The translations under genes and the position numbers were made by a program. From Epiperipatus broadwayi (Eukaryota > Onychophora > Udeonychophora > Euonychophora > Peripatidae): a DNA stretch of 64,000 bases. This document shows, piece by piece, positions 1 through 11,934 of the stretch. Positions within the stretch are counted from its first letter, which is position 1. Every line of letters begins with the position of its first letter. The DNA is taken from positions 7,933,845-7,997,844 of the forward strand of contig JAQFVV010000027.1 in NCBI GenBank assembly GCA_028023455.1, given 5' to 3'. The notes beneath the pieces were generated by a model. It did not search any database and had not been told where the DNA came from. It worked only from the letters and a program-made list of their open reading frames with translations.

Positions 1-90
1 TTTATTGCATGATTATAGTATCATTGTACTCTTGTTACAATTTTGTAATCTCATGATTTTTGAAGTTTTAGATGGAACAAATGTATCTTT

Positions 91-683
91 ATGTATATAC
101 AAGTTTATTCTACACAACTGAAATCTCATGTAATATTGGACATTTTGCACACTTTCTGGCTTCCTCAACCCATCCAATCTGTGTTACAGGCCCAGGTATT
201 TGAACTCAGCTTTTCTTCATACCTTTTGTGCCAAATAAAAATATATTTATATACAAGTTTATTCTACACAACTGAAATCTCATGTAATATTGGACATTTT
301 GCACACTTTCTGGCTTCCTCAACCCATCCACTCTGTGTTACAGGACCAGATATTTGAACTCAGCCTTTCTTATCTTTTGTGCCAAATAAAAATATATTTA
401 TATACAAGTTTATTCTACACAACTGAAATCTCATGTAATATTGGACATTTTGCACACTTTCTGGCTTCCTCAACCCATCCACTCTGTGTTACAGGACCAG
501 GTATTTGAACTCAGCCTTTCTTCATATCTTTTGCGCCAAATAAAAATATATTTATATACAAGTTTATTCTACACAACTGAAATCTCATGTAATATTGGAC
601 ATTTTGCATACTTTCTGGCTTCCTCAACCCATCCACTCTGTGTTACAGGGCCAGGTAGTTGAACTCAGCCTTTCTTCCACATA
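91..683. repeat. Four-copy tandem repeat, period 151-154 bp
   Basis: The block beginning near ATACAAGTTTATTCTACACA recurs with its AAG at positions 101, 255, 406 and 560, giving steps of 154, 151 and 154 bases. Copies look more than 90% identical by eye and end with GTATTTGAACTCAGCC. Short ORFs in each copy are chance readings, because the period is not a multiple of three and the frame changes from copy to copy. The array is satellite-like or a long minisatellite. Its left edge is probably within 91 bases of the window start, since the first copy differs there. Confidence 0.9.
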
Positions 684-689
684 TGTATT

Positions 690-2850
690 TAGTGATAATA
701 AATATCTTTTTATATTTATTGATTTCTTTATTGTGTATTTTCTTCATTTTATTTTTTATTATATATATATATTGAATACATTGTTCTGTTACTTTTTTCT
801 CCACTAAAAACCTTTCATATTGTTACAGATAATTTACAAAACTGAACATATCTAGCTGTAGAGTGAAAATGGACCACAGCAAGTCCGCTGTTTTAGTAAT
901 TTTCTCAGGGAAAAATTACCTCAAGTAAGACTTCCAATACATCATTTTTTTTTGGTAATTTTGTGAGGAATGTGATGAAGCTATTTATGAAAGTGTCATT
1001 TTATCATATGAATTTCAAAATTTAGGATTTGTGAATCAGTGTAAAAATAAACATTCTTAAAACTATTATAAACATTATTTTTTAAAATTTTTCTTTATGA
1101 AATGATTATTTTAGCAGCTTCATTGCATTCTTTCATATATGTCCTTGCTTTTACAACATGTTTTTTTATATTTATTACATTCAAACACAAAATATCTAAG
1201 TTATTAGAGTTAGGGTAAATTTTTCTAAAAATAAAAAATGGCCACCTGGTTTTCAAAGGGTTATATCAATGTAATGTGAAGCGTGTTTAGCATACAGGGC
1301 AACATACCCAACTGAATGCATGACCCAAAGATGTAGTCATTGCGTTGCAATGGACACAGACATTTCCTGCGCCATTTGACCCTTTTTTTGCTCTATGGAT
1401 AGGGACTATAAGTTGGCAGATAGACCGCAGACCGCTTTCCCCCATACGTAGCACTTTTCTTTAATTATTTTATATACATGATTCCTTCACCAGATAGATG
1501 CACATTCCTGTACTGGATGAGGATCATGTCCTTCAAATAATATCACGCTGTCAGATGCACATTCCTGTCAGCATGCTTTTATGCTAGCATCTTCATATTG
1601 CATTGGTTATGACTATATATCTGGAAGCAGGCGTTGGTTTGGCTACGAACTTTTAGTCTGAGATCGAACGATTGTTTTGAAAAGCTTTTAACTGAGTAAT
1701 CTATGTAGCCTATCTATACTCAACATTCTAAAGTAAAATTTATTAAAATGTCCATCTGTGCAGACTGTTTAAAAATAATTTAAATTTAAAAAAATTTAAT
1801 ATTAAAATCTAAAAATAAATTTTATTCCTCAATTTTATTTATATGTGCATTAATAAATGTTTGTGTGTTATCACCTATATATACGTGAATAAAATCTTTC
1901 ATGTTATTAGTACTGGCAGTGATCTAGTTTTTTTTTTAATCTTTATTAAAAATATATTTAAATAAATCTGTTTTTAAACCTCTGCTACTCCATGAGCTAG
2001 TGGCAAGGGCTGATGGTCAATAAAATATTGGATCTTTAACAGCATGTATCTGCCTACTATATAAATTTTCCAGGATCAAATAGCCTGGTGGTGCTACGGT
2101 AAGACTAATATCTTCCAATACACCCCGACCATTATGGTACACATGGTCCACTTTGACTAATTTATCATCTTAAGTTTGTACAAAATCCAAGTGTAAATGT
2201 TATTTGGTCAGATCACAAGATTAGAAAGTTATCAGCAGATTGATACAAATGTGAAAATGCATAGCAAGTATAATATGTCTTGCAGGACTAATACATAAGT
2301 ACCAAAAAAAGTTTTTGAAAAAAAAAAGTATGTTGCCTAAAGCATATTTAATTAAACGAAATTCAGATATTTGCCATTTATTTTAAAAATAAAAATAAGT
2401 AATTAGATTTTCTTTCTTATTCTTATTGCTTCAGTGAAAGCATGGCTGAACCTAGTAAATTATAGGCAAAATGTTTCCCCTCAATTTATTATTAATAACT
2501 ATATTATTAATATTTTTAAAATTTTGTTTATACTATAATCTTGATTTCTATGCATATTATACATATAAAAAAATGTGTGTTATGTATATGTGCATGTTTA
2601 AAAAGATTGTATACTTACAATTAAATAAACAATACATATTCTATTCTAACCAATTATCACCATAAACATAAGCTATTGTTCACTACACACTGCATGCAAG
2701 GTGAGCTTGGAACATGATATAGTGTAGCCCACAGTTCTACATATTTCACTATTTACAGTTTTTCATAAATACTTTGTCTATAGAATATAAATTTATAACA
2801 ATAATCCCAGTGCATAACACTATACTTAAATAAATATACAAATATAAAAT
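690..2850. other. Non-coding, no recognisable gene
   Basis: AT-rich sequence with stops in all frames. The part from about 1240 to 1740 is noticeably less AT-rich and may be an old unidentified repeat, but I recognise no family there. Nothing else is supported. Confidence 0.5.
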
Positions 2851-3190
2851 CACCCCTCATGGTTAAGATATCCAGTTCTGCCCTCTATGAACTGATATAT
2901 AAATACGTTACAATTCGTATTTCAAAATAGCTAGTTCAAAATGATACCACATTGAATTGTACACTATTAGATCTTAAATATTGAAATACAAACAAATTAA
3001 ACAAAGAACAAGAAATTCTAACATGCAAATGATCTTTATTTGAATTTGTTCATATTTCAATATTTAAGATCTAATAGTGTACACTTCAAAGTAGTATCAT
3101 TTTGAACTGGCTATTTTGAAATATGAACTCTAATATATTTATATATTAGTTCACAGAGGGCGGTACTGGATACCTTAACCATGTGGGGTC
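2851..3190. mobile_element. Foldback MITE, ~150 bp inverted arms
   Basis: The segment beginning CACCCCTCATGGTTAAGATA is repeated in inverse orientation ending TACCTTAACCATGTGGGGTC. The arms pair through the motifs TCCAGTTCTGCCCTCT, the region TTCAAAATAGCTAGTTCAAA and AAGATCTAATAGTGTACA, leaving a short central spacer around 3000-3040. It has no ORF. This is the form of a non-autonomous DNA transposon (MITE) or foldback element. I could not settle the target-site duplication, so the superfamily is not assigned. Confidence 0.8.
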
Positions 3191-3199
3191 ATTTAATAT

Positions 3200-4600
3200 T
3201 TATAACAGTATAAGATTTTAAGAGCTATAATTTACTCAATTCCATAGCATTTATTGTAAGCTTGGGTTATAGGGTACTTCTCCAAACTTTATGGCTTTCA
3301 TCAATGTTTAAAATATATGCTTATTTCTATATCAGTACAAAATCTTTATATATATAGAAATAGAAAAAGAAAACATTATTCCTGATAATTTCATATACAC
3401 CATAATAACACTGCAATGTACTAATTTAAAAACTTGTCAAATATTTTTTTCCATAATAATTAAAATAATAATTAATCATAATGGTTAATTCCCCTCCCTT
3501 AACTTCTTATTTATGAGATAATTTACTTTTTAAGGAATTGACAATTAAATGTATAGAGATTTTTTTATAGATTAAGATTTTAGAAAAATTGTTATTCTTT
3601 AAGAAATCTACTTGATCTCCCTTTTTTAATTAGATGTAATCTTTTTTGGATTAAGTAAAAAATCAAGTAGTAGCAATTAAGCAAATACAGGTATTTACTG
3701 AATTGTGTTTTCTTTTAATTTTATTTTTAAATGTAATTTATTTACTATAGAGAATATTTTTCCTGATGTGTATCCATTCAGAAATCAAGTAAGAATATTA
3801 CTTAAGTAACAGTCATTCATGCTAAGATAATAAAATCAATTTGTATCAAAGATTTTAACCAGGTAGTGTTTCCAAATTACAGATATCCAAATTGACAATA
3901 TTCTACCTGTATCTAATTAAGCCTTCATACAATTCATGTACAATAAAAATTTTCATTTTGATTTACAATAATACAAATTAATACATCTGGATAACCTACA
4001 GTTACGATATAATATTTATCAAAATACATTTGTGTCACAGTTGTTTTAATCACTTTGATGTCCTTGGGGCTAATATCAAAACTTGCTAAACATAGAAAGA
4101 CAATGAGAAATCAAATTAAGATACTTGTGCATTCTCCTGTCTCCAAGCTTGACAGTCTTTTTTTTAAATATACACTTTTGTGGGCCCTAATATGAGTTAG
4201 TTGTTAAGTGGTAGTATTTAATATTTACATTTTTATTATTATTGTTCATTTTTAAAAAAATTTGCAAAAATTAATTACAATATTTATAACTTTATTATTA
4301 TTATTTGTATTAAGTAAAATTATTAATAGAAAATAGAAAAAAATATCCTAAACATCTTTATACGCATTATGGACAAATATTGAAACAAAAAAAGCAGGAA
4401 ATTGCTTGACAACACTTGGATTCCTATTTAGCCAAATTTATGTAGCATCATCTGCATAAAGAAGACTCATTTGTGGTGATTGATTTTGGAGGCCATTAAG
4501 AATTTCAGGTTACCAACATGAATAATATTCACTTATCCTTCTTGAAGAATAATGCACATCAAGATATTTCAGATATTTTTCCCCATTTTTATATTAATTT
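3200..4600. other. Non-coding AT-rich stretch
   Basis: I see no gene, structured repeat or recognisable mobile element here. Confidence 0.5.
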
Positions 4601-4607
4601 AATTTAA

Positions 4608-4715
<108 letters not shown>

Positions 4716-4719
4716 GTAT

Positions 4720-5305
4720 ACATATTATAATTAATTTTTGCAGAAATTTTTCTTTTTTTAAAAAACAATAAAAAAATGTAAATATTACCACTTAACAACT
4801 AACACATATTTGGTAAAGTAATATTGGAAGAAAAAAACTATAGGCCCCTAAAAGTATATATTTCAAAAATAGCTGCTAGGCTTGGTAGACCAGATAATGC
4901 ACAAGTACCCAGATAAATTACATAATATTTCAGGCAAAAATATGAATACTATTCAAAAATATCTTGAAATGCAGTATATAAATAAAATTTCCTGTGTGTG
5001 TACATATACATATTAAACTACAACTGCCAATAGTTTTAATTAGGGTGGTATGTAAATTATATCACAACAGATCTCATATTTATACCAAACAACAAAATGT
5101 CAGCTAAAAGCAAGTCTACAATTAAGCAGTAAACAAAATCCATCTAATGCCAATTATAGCATTGCCTTGACAACTAACTTCTGATATTCTATTGATTCAT
5201 TTAAACATAAGGTCTGTGGTTAAGTAATTTACAAATATATACAAGCATACATATGCGTGTATATAGAAACAAAATGTCCATTAATTTTAAAAAAATCTAT
5301 TGTAA
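4720..5305. other. Non-coding AT-rich stretch
   Basis: Nothing recognisable between the microsatellite and the left Penelope arm. Confidence 0.4.
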
Positions 5306-5309
5306 TAAC

Positions 5310-5644
5310 AAATAAAAATAATAAATATAATGGTAATTAACTATTATATACAGTCTTTCAATCTGCAGAAGTACTTTCAGTTAATTCCTTAACCTGTCTC
5401 AACTACCGTTAAATTCAAAAAAAAAAAGTTAATATCATCAATTCAAATCCCATGAATCCCGAATTTTAATGCTAGCAGCTTGTCTATTAATTATATTCAA
5501 TTTATTTGTATTTATTAATATTGACTCAATTTTTCTTTTATTATGGTTTCTCTTTTCATGAAGAATCTTAACACTTTCAATATCAAACTTAAACTTATAT
5601 TTAAATGCCCTTTCATGATCCAAGAAAACTGAAGCAATCATTAA

Positions 5645-5712
<68 letters not shown>

Positions 5713-6110
5713 TTTCCAATACTGTACCTCAATTCACCTATATATAATAACATACATCTACAAAAATTTGATACCCCCCCCATTACTTTTCTGCTTGACA
5801 GGTATGACATTTTTAAAATTATTTACTAATTTATTAACATTATTTGTAACACAAAATGAAACATTGAACACATTCTTATATATCTCCTTAACAAATTTCA
5901 CTCGAGCCTTTGAAATATATGGAATAGATATTCATTTTTTACTATCAAACTTCAATTCCTTTAAGCCATTATAACTCTTTTTAAATTAATATAAAGTATT
6001 GTTAATCTGTTCCACCTTCAAAAGAAGCAACAATGTTATCATCAAAATTTTTTAAAAAATAAATAATAAATTTTATCACATATTTACAAACATCTTTACT
6101 TTTTAAGACA
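5310..6110 (-). pseudogene. Penelope-like element, left (minus-strand) copy, internally deleted
   Basis: Read on the minus strand from 6110 down, this copy begins inside the reverse transcriptase (RT) region. It then lacks about 475 bases present in the right copy, including the YVDD motif, and resumes with an open stretch starting IPYISKARVKFVKEIYKNVF (about 5990-5780). That resembles the RT-to-endonuclease linker of Penelope-like elements (PLEs). At 5630-5438 it ends with a segment (DHERAFKYKFKFDIESVKIL ... INRQAASIKIRDSWDL) that resembles the C-terminal tail of their GIY-YIG endonuclease. An (AAT)n expansion at 5639-5710 interrupts the endonuclease. The copy has stops and is non-functional. 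It lies head to head with the plus-strand copy at 6140-7410. Family assignment is by motif recognition only. Confidence 0.75.
5639..5710. repeat. (ATT)n microsatellite inside the left Penelope copy
   Basis: About 23 ATT units. The right Penelope copy has only a short AATAATAATGATTT at the equivalent place (about 7056-7070), so the array probably grew from that seed inside the element. Confidence 0.95.
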
Positions 6111-6139
6111 TGTTTAATTATTTTTATGGAAAAGTGGAT

Positions 6140-7410
6140 TCGGGGATAATTGAACATGTATTAAAAAATAAAGATGTTTGTAAATATGTGATAAAATTTA
6201 TTATTGATTCTTTAAAATTTTTTGATGATAACATTCTTGCTTCTTTTGAAAGTAGATAAAATGTCTAAAGGTTGGCACATGGGTCTGTCTGTTGTTGTAC
6301 AAGTTTGCAATTTTGTTTTGTGTACATATGAGAGTAGTATTTTAAATATGTATTCTTTTAAAGATAATAAAATTTACAAAAGGTATGTGGATGATGTTTT
6401 TGTTTGTGGAAATACCAATACTATAAATTTACTTGTAGATGAATTAAATAATTTGAATGATTTAAAATGGAGTATTGAAAAGGAACAGGACAAAAGCATT
6501 AAGTATTTGGATTTAATTATTACAAGAAATAATAGTACATTAAGTTATAAATTAATAATCAAACCATTGCAAAAAAGGGATATATAAATTGTAAATGAAA
6601 AGCATCATTTATGCATAGGATGGCAAATTTTAGATCTTCATGAAAAATTATGTAGTTACCAGTGTGATAAATTAAAAAATATTGATATATTTGCCAAGGA
6701 ATTGCTTGAAATTAATTATAAGATATAACAGATTAGCAATATTTTATATCAGTTTAAGAGTTTTAATGGATTAAAGGAGATTGATAATAAAAAAATGGAT
6801 ATCAATTCCATATATTTCAAATGCTCAAATGAAATTTTTTAAGTGTATATAAGAATGTGTTTAATGTTTCATTTTGTGTTACAAATAATGTTAATAAATT
6901 AGTGAATAATTCAAAAATGTCATACCTATAAGCAGAAAAGTAATGTTGTGTGTCAAATTTCTTGTGGATAAATGTTCTCATATATAGGTGAATTGAAGTG
7001 AGTATTGAAAAAAGATTAAAAGAGCATGAATTGTTATACAAGCATATTAAAAAGTAAAAATAATAATGATTTACAGACTGCTTCAGTTTTCTTGGATCAT
7101 GACCTTATATGTAAATACAAATTTAAGTTTGATATTGAAAATGTTAAGATTCTTCATGAAGAGAGAAACTATAATAATAATAAAAAATTAAGGAAGCAAT
7201 TTTAATAAATAGAAATAAATAGAATATAATTAATAGACGAGCTGCTAACATTAAAATTCAGAATTTATGGGATTTGAGTTAATGATGTTTGCTTCCGTTT
7301 TTTTTTTTTAATTTAACAGCAGTTGAGGTAGGTTACTGAATTAATTAAAAATACTTCTATCATTGAAAGACTGTACATAATAGTTAATTACCATTATATT
7401 TATCATTTTT
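6140..7410 (+). pseudogene. Penelope-like element, right copy with RT YVDD motif
   Basis: A readable stretch at 6256-6587 contains KRYVDDVFVCG (YVDD at 6384-6395), the polymerase active-site motif of RT. It is followed by SIEKEQDKSIKYLDLIITRN, the conserved E-x(n)-LDL.I.R segment typical of Penelope-like RTs. Upstream, MSKGWHMGLS corresponds to the usual G-x-MGSPLS block but has lost the serine-proline. Downstream are the linker (about 6800-6960), a short RLKEH segment (about 7010) and an endonuclease tail including KYKFKFDIENVKIL (about 7110-7150). In-frame stops and frameshifts separate these blocks, so the copy is dead. PLEs encode an RT plus GIY-YIG endonuclease and insert by target-primed reverse transcription. 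The 3' flank (7310-7410) is shared in inverted form with 5310-5415. Confidence 0.8.
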
Positions 7411-7429
7411 ATTGTTATTATATGTGTGT

Positions 7430-8590
7430 CTATATATGTAAGTATTAAGGTGCAATACTGTTAATAAAATACTCTTAGTTTTTGAGCTTTATAAAATTAG
7501 ATGTTTACAAATTAGAAATAATTCAACAATATTCACGTAATTATAGACTTTTTTTGCTTTTAAATCATCAGATAGTAACGAATGAATAGCATTGCACTTG
7601 TATTTATCACTTCAATACATATTTGAAAGTACCATCTAAGTCACTAATTATCATAACTGTCTACCATAACCCATAAAGTACAGTTTGAAACTAGAATGGT
7701 AAAACTTTTGAAGACAGCATTTTCAGATAAAACAGATGTAAGAAATTTTTGAGCTGTCCGTTCATAGCTAAGCCAGCAAGCCATAGAATTATTGGACAAA
7801 TAGATCCTTAACTATTTTTAGAGAGGGTATAAGACTTTACTGCTTAGCAACTGATAAATATAATACTTACTTGACCGTTCCACTTTGGAGAACTATTAGA
7901 AAAGTCATTGTCAAGAAATAAGACTATCTTTACCAATATATACACATATTTTTTACACATATATATATACATTTCATTTCTGTATTCCTTGTATAAATTA
8001 TTTCATCTATATATTTATTAAGAAAAGAACTTTCAACAAAAATTAGATTCCTTTCTGACATTTTAAAGTAATCATGCTGAGCAAATTGTCAATGCCAGTC
8101 TATAGATACTCATTTCCCAATTATTACTACATGATTGTTTACTTGGCAAGCTATCATGAATAGGCTGTTGATAACAAACATCACGAAATTATAGTGAAGT
8201 TTTAATATCACTCCTTCTTCTCTTCAGTTTTCTTCCTAGATGCTTAATAGTTCATCAGATATCAATTAAGTTTTTGTGAGAGCACAATATGTTAACTTAT
8301 TTATATATATATATTGAACCGGGTCCCTCCGAATAAACAAAATTAGTGCTAGGTTTAATGTTTTTAACATTTACTAGGTTAAAAAACTTTTGAACATAAC
8401 CCTTTTAACATCTTTTGGCTTTAATAAGTTTTAATATCTTAACTTTTAACTAAATCTTAATATGTTTTAATATCTAAATTTTAATCATATACTTTCTTGG
8501 TAATTACTATTTCATATCTTTGATAATACAGAAATGGACTGGCACTTCAGCAGAGGGAAGAATACCATTGATAGCATAGCCATCAATGAT
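7430..8590. other. Non-coding AT-rich stretch
   Basis: No gene or recognisable repeat seen. Confidence 0.45.
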
Positions 8591-8594
8591 ACCC

Positions 8595-8775
8595 ATGGTC
8601 AGATCAGACTATACAAAGCATAACATATTTCCTGACCATGGCCCACCTCAAGTGCTGGAACAAAACCTGCCATCCAAAGCATTTTATTTGTTTTGCAGAT
8701 CAAACTGAGGTGCCAGAAGACTATATTATATAGACAGCATGCTTTGGATGACATGCATACAATCCAGCACTTGAA
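8595..8775. repeat. Short imperfect inverted repeat
   Basis: CTCAAGTGCTGGAACAAAAC followed by CTGCCATCCAAAGCA at about 8647-8682 is matched in inverse by TGCTTTGGATGACATGCATA and CAATCCAGCACTTGA at 8740-8775. CCATGGTCAG near 8595 and CTGACCATGG near 8633 form an outer pair. This is probably a remnant of a foldback element. The ORF reading across it is not a credible gene. Confidence 0.55.
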
Positions 8776-9221
8776 ATATCCCAAAGTGAGCTCATAGTCT
8801 TAATCTGGGAGGTCAGCACATTGATTTAACACATAGACATTTATATCTTTGTATAATTGGTGACACAGTGACACAAGATAGAGAATAGACCGAATAATAA
8901 CTAAGCGAACATTAATATTTATTCAAGCACATATATGTAACAATCTAATATTTTACATAAATATAAATGATTAATCAGGCTAATTTTACATAGTCCTATG
9001 TCAGTGATCATTTCATTTTAAAAAAATAATATCAAGTATCTATAGATCATTATTATGGAAAATATGTTTAACTAGGCTTTTGTGAGATTAAGATGACAGT
9101 TATTTTGTTTTGCATCAATGTTACTTTCCAACCAAGTGGCTTTTGGTCTCCATTGATGGTTTCAGGTCTTGTTTGGCTTGACAATGGGAAAGAGAGTGTA
9201 CAGCACTGTCTATTTCACCAT

Positions 9222-9515
9222 TTAGACATTGGTTCCAGGTGTAGACAATTGATTTTTAGTAGAGGACTTCAGCGCCTGAAGCCCAATTGAACACTTGTAA
9301 GATGGTCTAGCAACATGTATTGCTAATTCTGCAGCTTCTGCAATAATTTCCATAGCAGTAATGAATGGTTTTATTTCGTCCTTAGATTTCTGAATCTCTG
9401 GAGCAATGAATAACAATGTATCAATAACAGCATGAAGACTGAAATGATCTAACAGATTCAAGAGCAGAGTAAAAATAATCGACAGTTGCAACCTTATATA
9501 CTCTTTCTCTCCCAT
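9222..9515 (-). other. Unidentified 97-codon ORF, doubtful coding
   Basis: A minus-strand ORF starting MGEKEYIRLQLS is less AT-rich than its surroundings and contains a plausible helical stretch (EIQKSKDEIKPFITAMEIIA). I recognise no family. It could be a remnant of a decayed element or a chance ORF. No splice signals or neighbouring exons support it. Confidence 0.15.
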
Positions 9516-9519
9516 TGTT

Positions 9520-10715
9520 TTAATTTCTTATTATTTTTAATTTTGATCGTAACTTGAATATGTTTTTTTAATTAATTTTTACATTTTGTTTTATGTAATT
9601 GATCTTTACATTTGCTTTAATCTAATCTTTTTTTCTAGATTAATCTATTATCTTTTCATATTTACCATATAGATAGTTTACATAGATTTTTAATTAATTC
9701 AATTGCTAGTTTTATCTTTTCTTTATCCACCAGTAATCTTTTGAACTAATTACATTTTCAAAAATTTTTCTTTTAGAAACTAATTTTATTCTGATTTTTC
9801 ATATTTATATTCTATTCTTTTAATTTCTTTAAAAAAGAGAGAGTGAGTTTTAACACTTTTTCAATTTTACATTTCCCCCCACTTGTTCTCAATACTAAAA
9901 CTTTATTCTATTCTTTTTAAAAAAAAAAAAAACAATATAACTCAATCTTTTTATTTTACAAAATTTCATTTTTTAAAAAAAACATCTACTTAACTAATTA
10001 TTTCTTCAACTATTCTTTTCTTTCTTATTAAATTTGATCATATATTTTGAATTATAAAACATGTAATGCAGATATATATGTTTTATAACATATCTTGCTA
10101 GCATTACAATATATATATATGAAAATAAAATCTCATTTGGGTTAAACAGTATACCCATTTTGTATTAATTTTCAACATCTCAATAAAATAATATTCACCC
10201 ATATCATAGTTAAAGTCTTAATGAAAAACTATTGTTTTAAGTAATAATGAGATTGAGTGTGAAGTAAAGAACAATCATTCTTATATATATTTGATGGCTG
10301 ATTATTCAGAATAGGTGGAATAACAAAAACTTTTTTTATTTTCTTCAGTTTTACAATTAATTGACTTCAATTTGATTTAAAAAAGAGAGATAAAATAAAT
10401 GGCCTCAACGAAAATGGAATACAAAATAATATACAGTATAACTGAATTAAGACTTTAACTTCATATATCTGTGAAAATGTTAAACATATATATATATATT
10501 TAAATTTAAGACAAGAAAAAAATAAAGGTCCTGGAAGCTATAAACACATTACCAAAGTAATAGTTGATAACCAAAGCTAAAAATCACCTGCTTGTGAATT
10601 TTCTTTGGTAATCTTCCAATTATCAACCAAAACTTTCAAATTATTACAAGTAAAGAAAATTTCAAAAATTCAAATTAAAAAACTGTCAGAAACTATGAAA
10701 TTAAAAAGTAAATTG
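9520..10715. other. Non-coding, T-rich and AT-rich
   Basis: Many T-rich runs; no gene or element recognised. Confidence 0.45.
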
Positions 10716-10719
10716 TAGG

Positions 10720-11750
10720 CATAGATGGTAGAACATTATGAACACTGATGATTTATCTGATAGTGTTGCAAGATTAATTATTTGACTTAATAAAAGATGT
10801 CAAATGTGCAGAATTCAACAATGAGTCATTCTGATGATAAAAGTAACTTTAAATTGACATGGAAGATTTTACATTTGAATGTGGAGACACAAACGAAAGA
10901 TGATATAGATTTGTAAAGTTCGTGGAAAAAGAATAAAATATCATGATTTTTTTAAGGAATGGACATATAGACATCCAAATGAAAGAATAAGATTATATTA
11001 CAAGACTGTAATATGCTTAACAGTATCAATACTGGAAATGGTTAGATAAGATACAAAGCTGGAAACAAACTATTGAGAAATATAATAGCATCAAATGATA
11101 TCTCTAACCATCAGAAATACTCCAGATTTAGACTACAACTCACAAATTGTTTTAAAATATTAAATTAGCTTAGACTTGAAGAAAATTAATAAGAAGATAA
11201 CAGAGATGGCTGAAATAAAATAGCAGAAACTAATTTAATGAGATTTGGCAATATGAAGTAAAAAAATTAAATATCTAAAATTCTGTACAATGATATGAAA
11301 AGAATTAACATGATTGTAGAAGGTATAAAATTATTAAATAGCAAAAAAAGTTATAAATAAGAATAAGTCTTAAACATCAAGATATTGAAAAGAATAGTTT
11401 CAAGCAATAAAAGAACAAATTATTACCAAACTTGAAGTTAACAACATGAAAAAAGCTAAATAATGATTTTAAAAAATGAAAATAAAACAGTTCATATAAT
11501 TATAGCTTTATTTGAAATGCAAAGAATCTTAAAAGAAGAGATAAAATTAAATCTATGAAGAGTGAAGCACTCCAAGAAAGGATAAAATTAAATGTTTTAA
11601 AAAAGCAAGTTAAGCAACAAAATTTATTGGCAAATTTATACTCTCAACTGCATAAATGGTAATGACATACCAGTTGACAAGAAAAGATTTAAAAAAGCAA
11701 AGAAAGATTTATTAGAAATTACAAACATTTAAAAGTTATTATAATACATT
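10720..11750 (+). pseudogene. Very old RTE-type LINE relic (copy D)
   Basis: By eye the DNA aligns along its length with RTE copy C. GATGATTTATCTGATAGTGT (10748) matches the GATGGTGTATCGGACAGAGT block; AATGGACATATAGACATCCA (10960) matches the tryptophan-histidine endonuclease block; ACAAGACTGTAATATGCTTA (10999) follows; and GATTTATTAGAAATTACAAA (about 11710) matches the DIRNY block at the start of the RT. It therefore covers the distal endonuclease, the linker and the first RT residues. The rest of the RT is absent, and Merlin-related DNA begins just downstream. It has stops throughout and is the most diverged of the four RTE copies here. Confidence 0.7.
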
Positions 11751-11767
11751 AGATCATATTTGAGCCT

Positions 11768-11837
11768 AATTGATGCTACTTTTCAGTACCACATGAGATA
11801 GAACTGTATTAATTTCCATTATTAAAAGGGAATACCT
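11768..11837 (+). repeat. 70-bp direct repeat of Merlin sequence
   Basis: ATTGATGCTACTTTTCAGTA plus the following ~50 bases recurs at 12398-12467 with a few substitutions. The second copy sits inside the Merlin-like transposase remnant, so this first copy is either a displaced piece of the same element or the end of a second one. Confidence 0.8.
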
Positions 11838-11934
11838 GTTAACTTTTTAAGACAGCACAGTGATGAAGAAATAAAAAACACATGCACAAAGTGCAACAAA
11901 CACATGCTTGAAAAATGAAGAACAGCAAGAGTGA

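Noticed and set aside
91-807. Overlapping ORFs of 70-88 codons with repeated protein sequence
   Set aside because: They arise from a tandem DNA repeat whose period is not a multiple of three; the frame shifts at each unit, and there are no coding signals.
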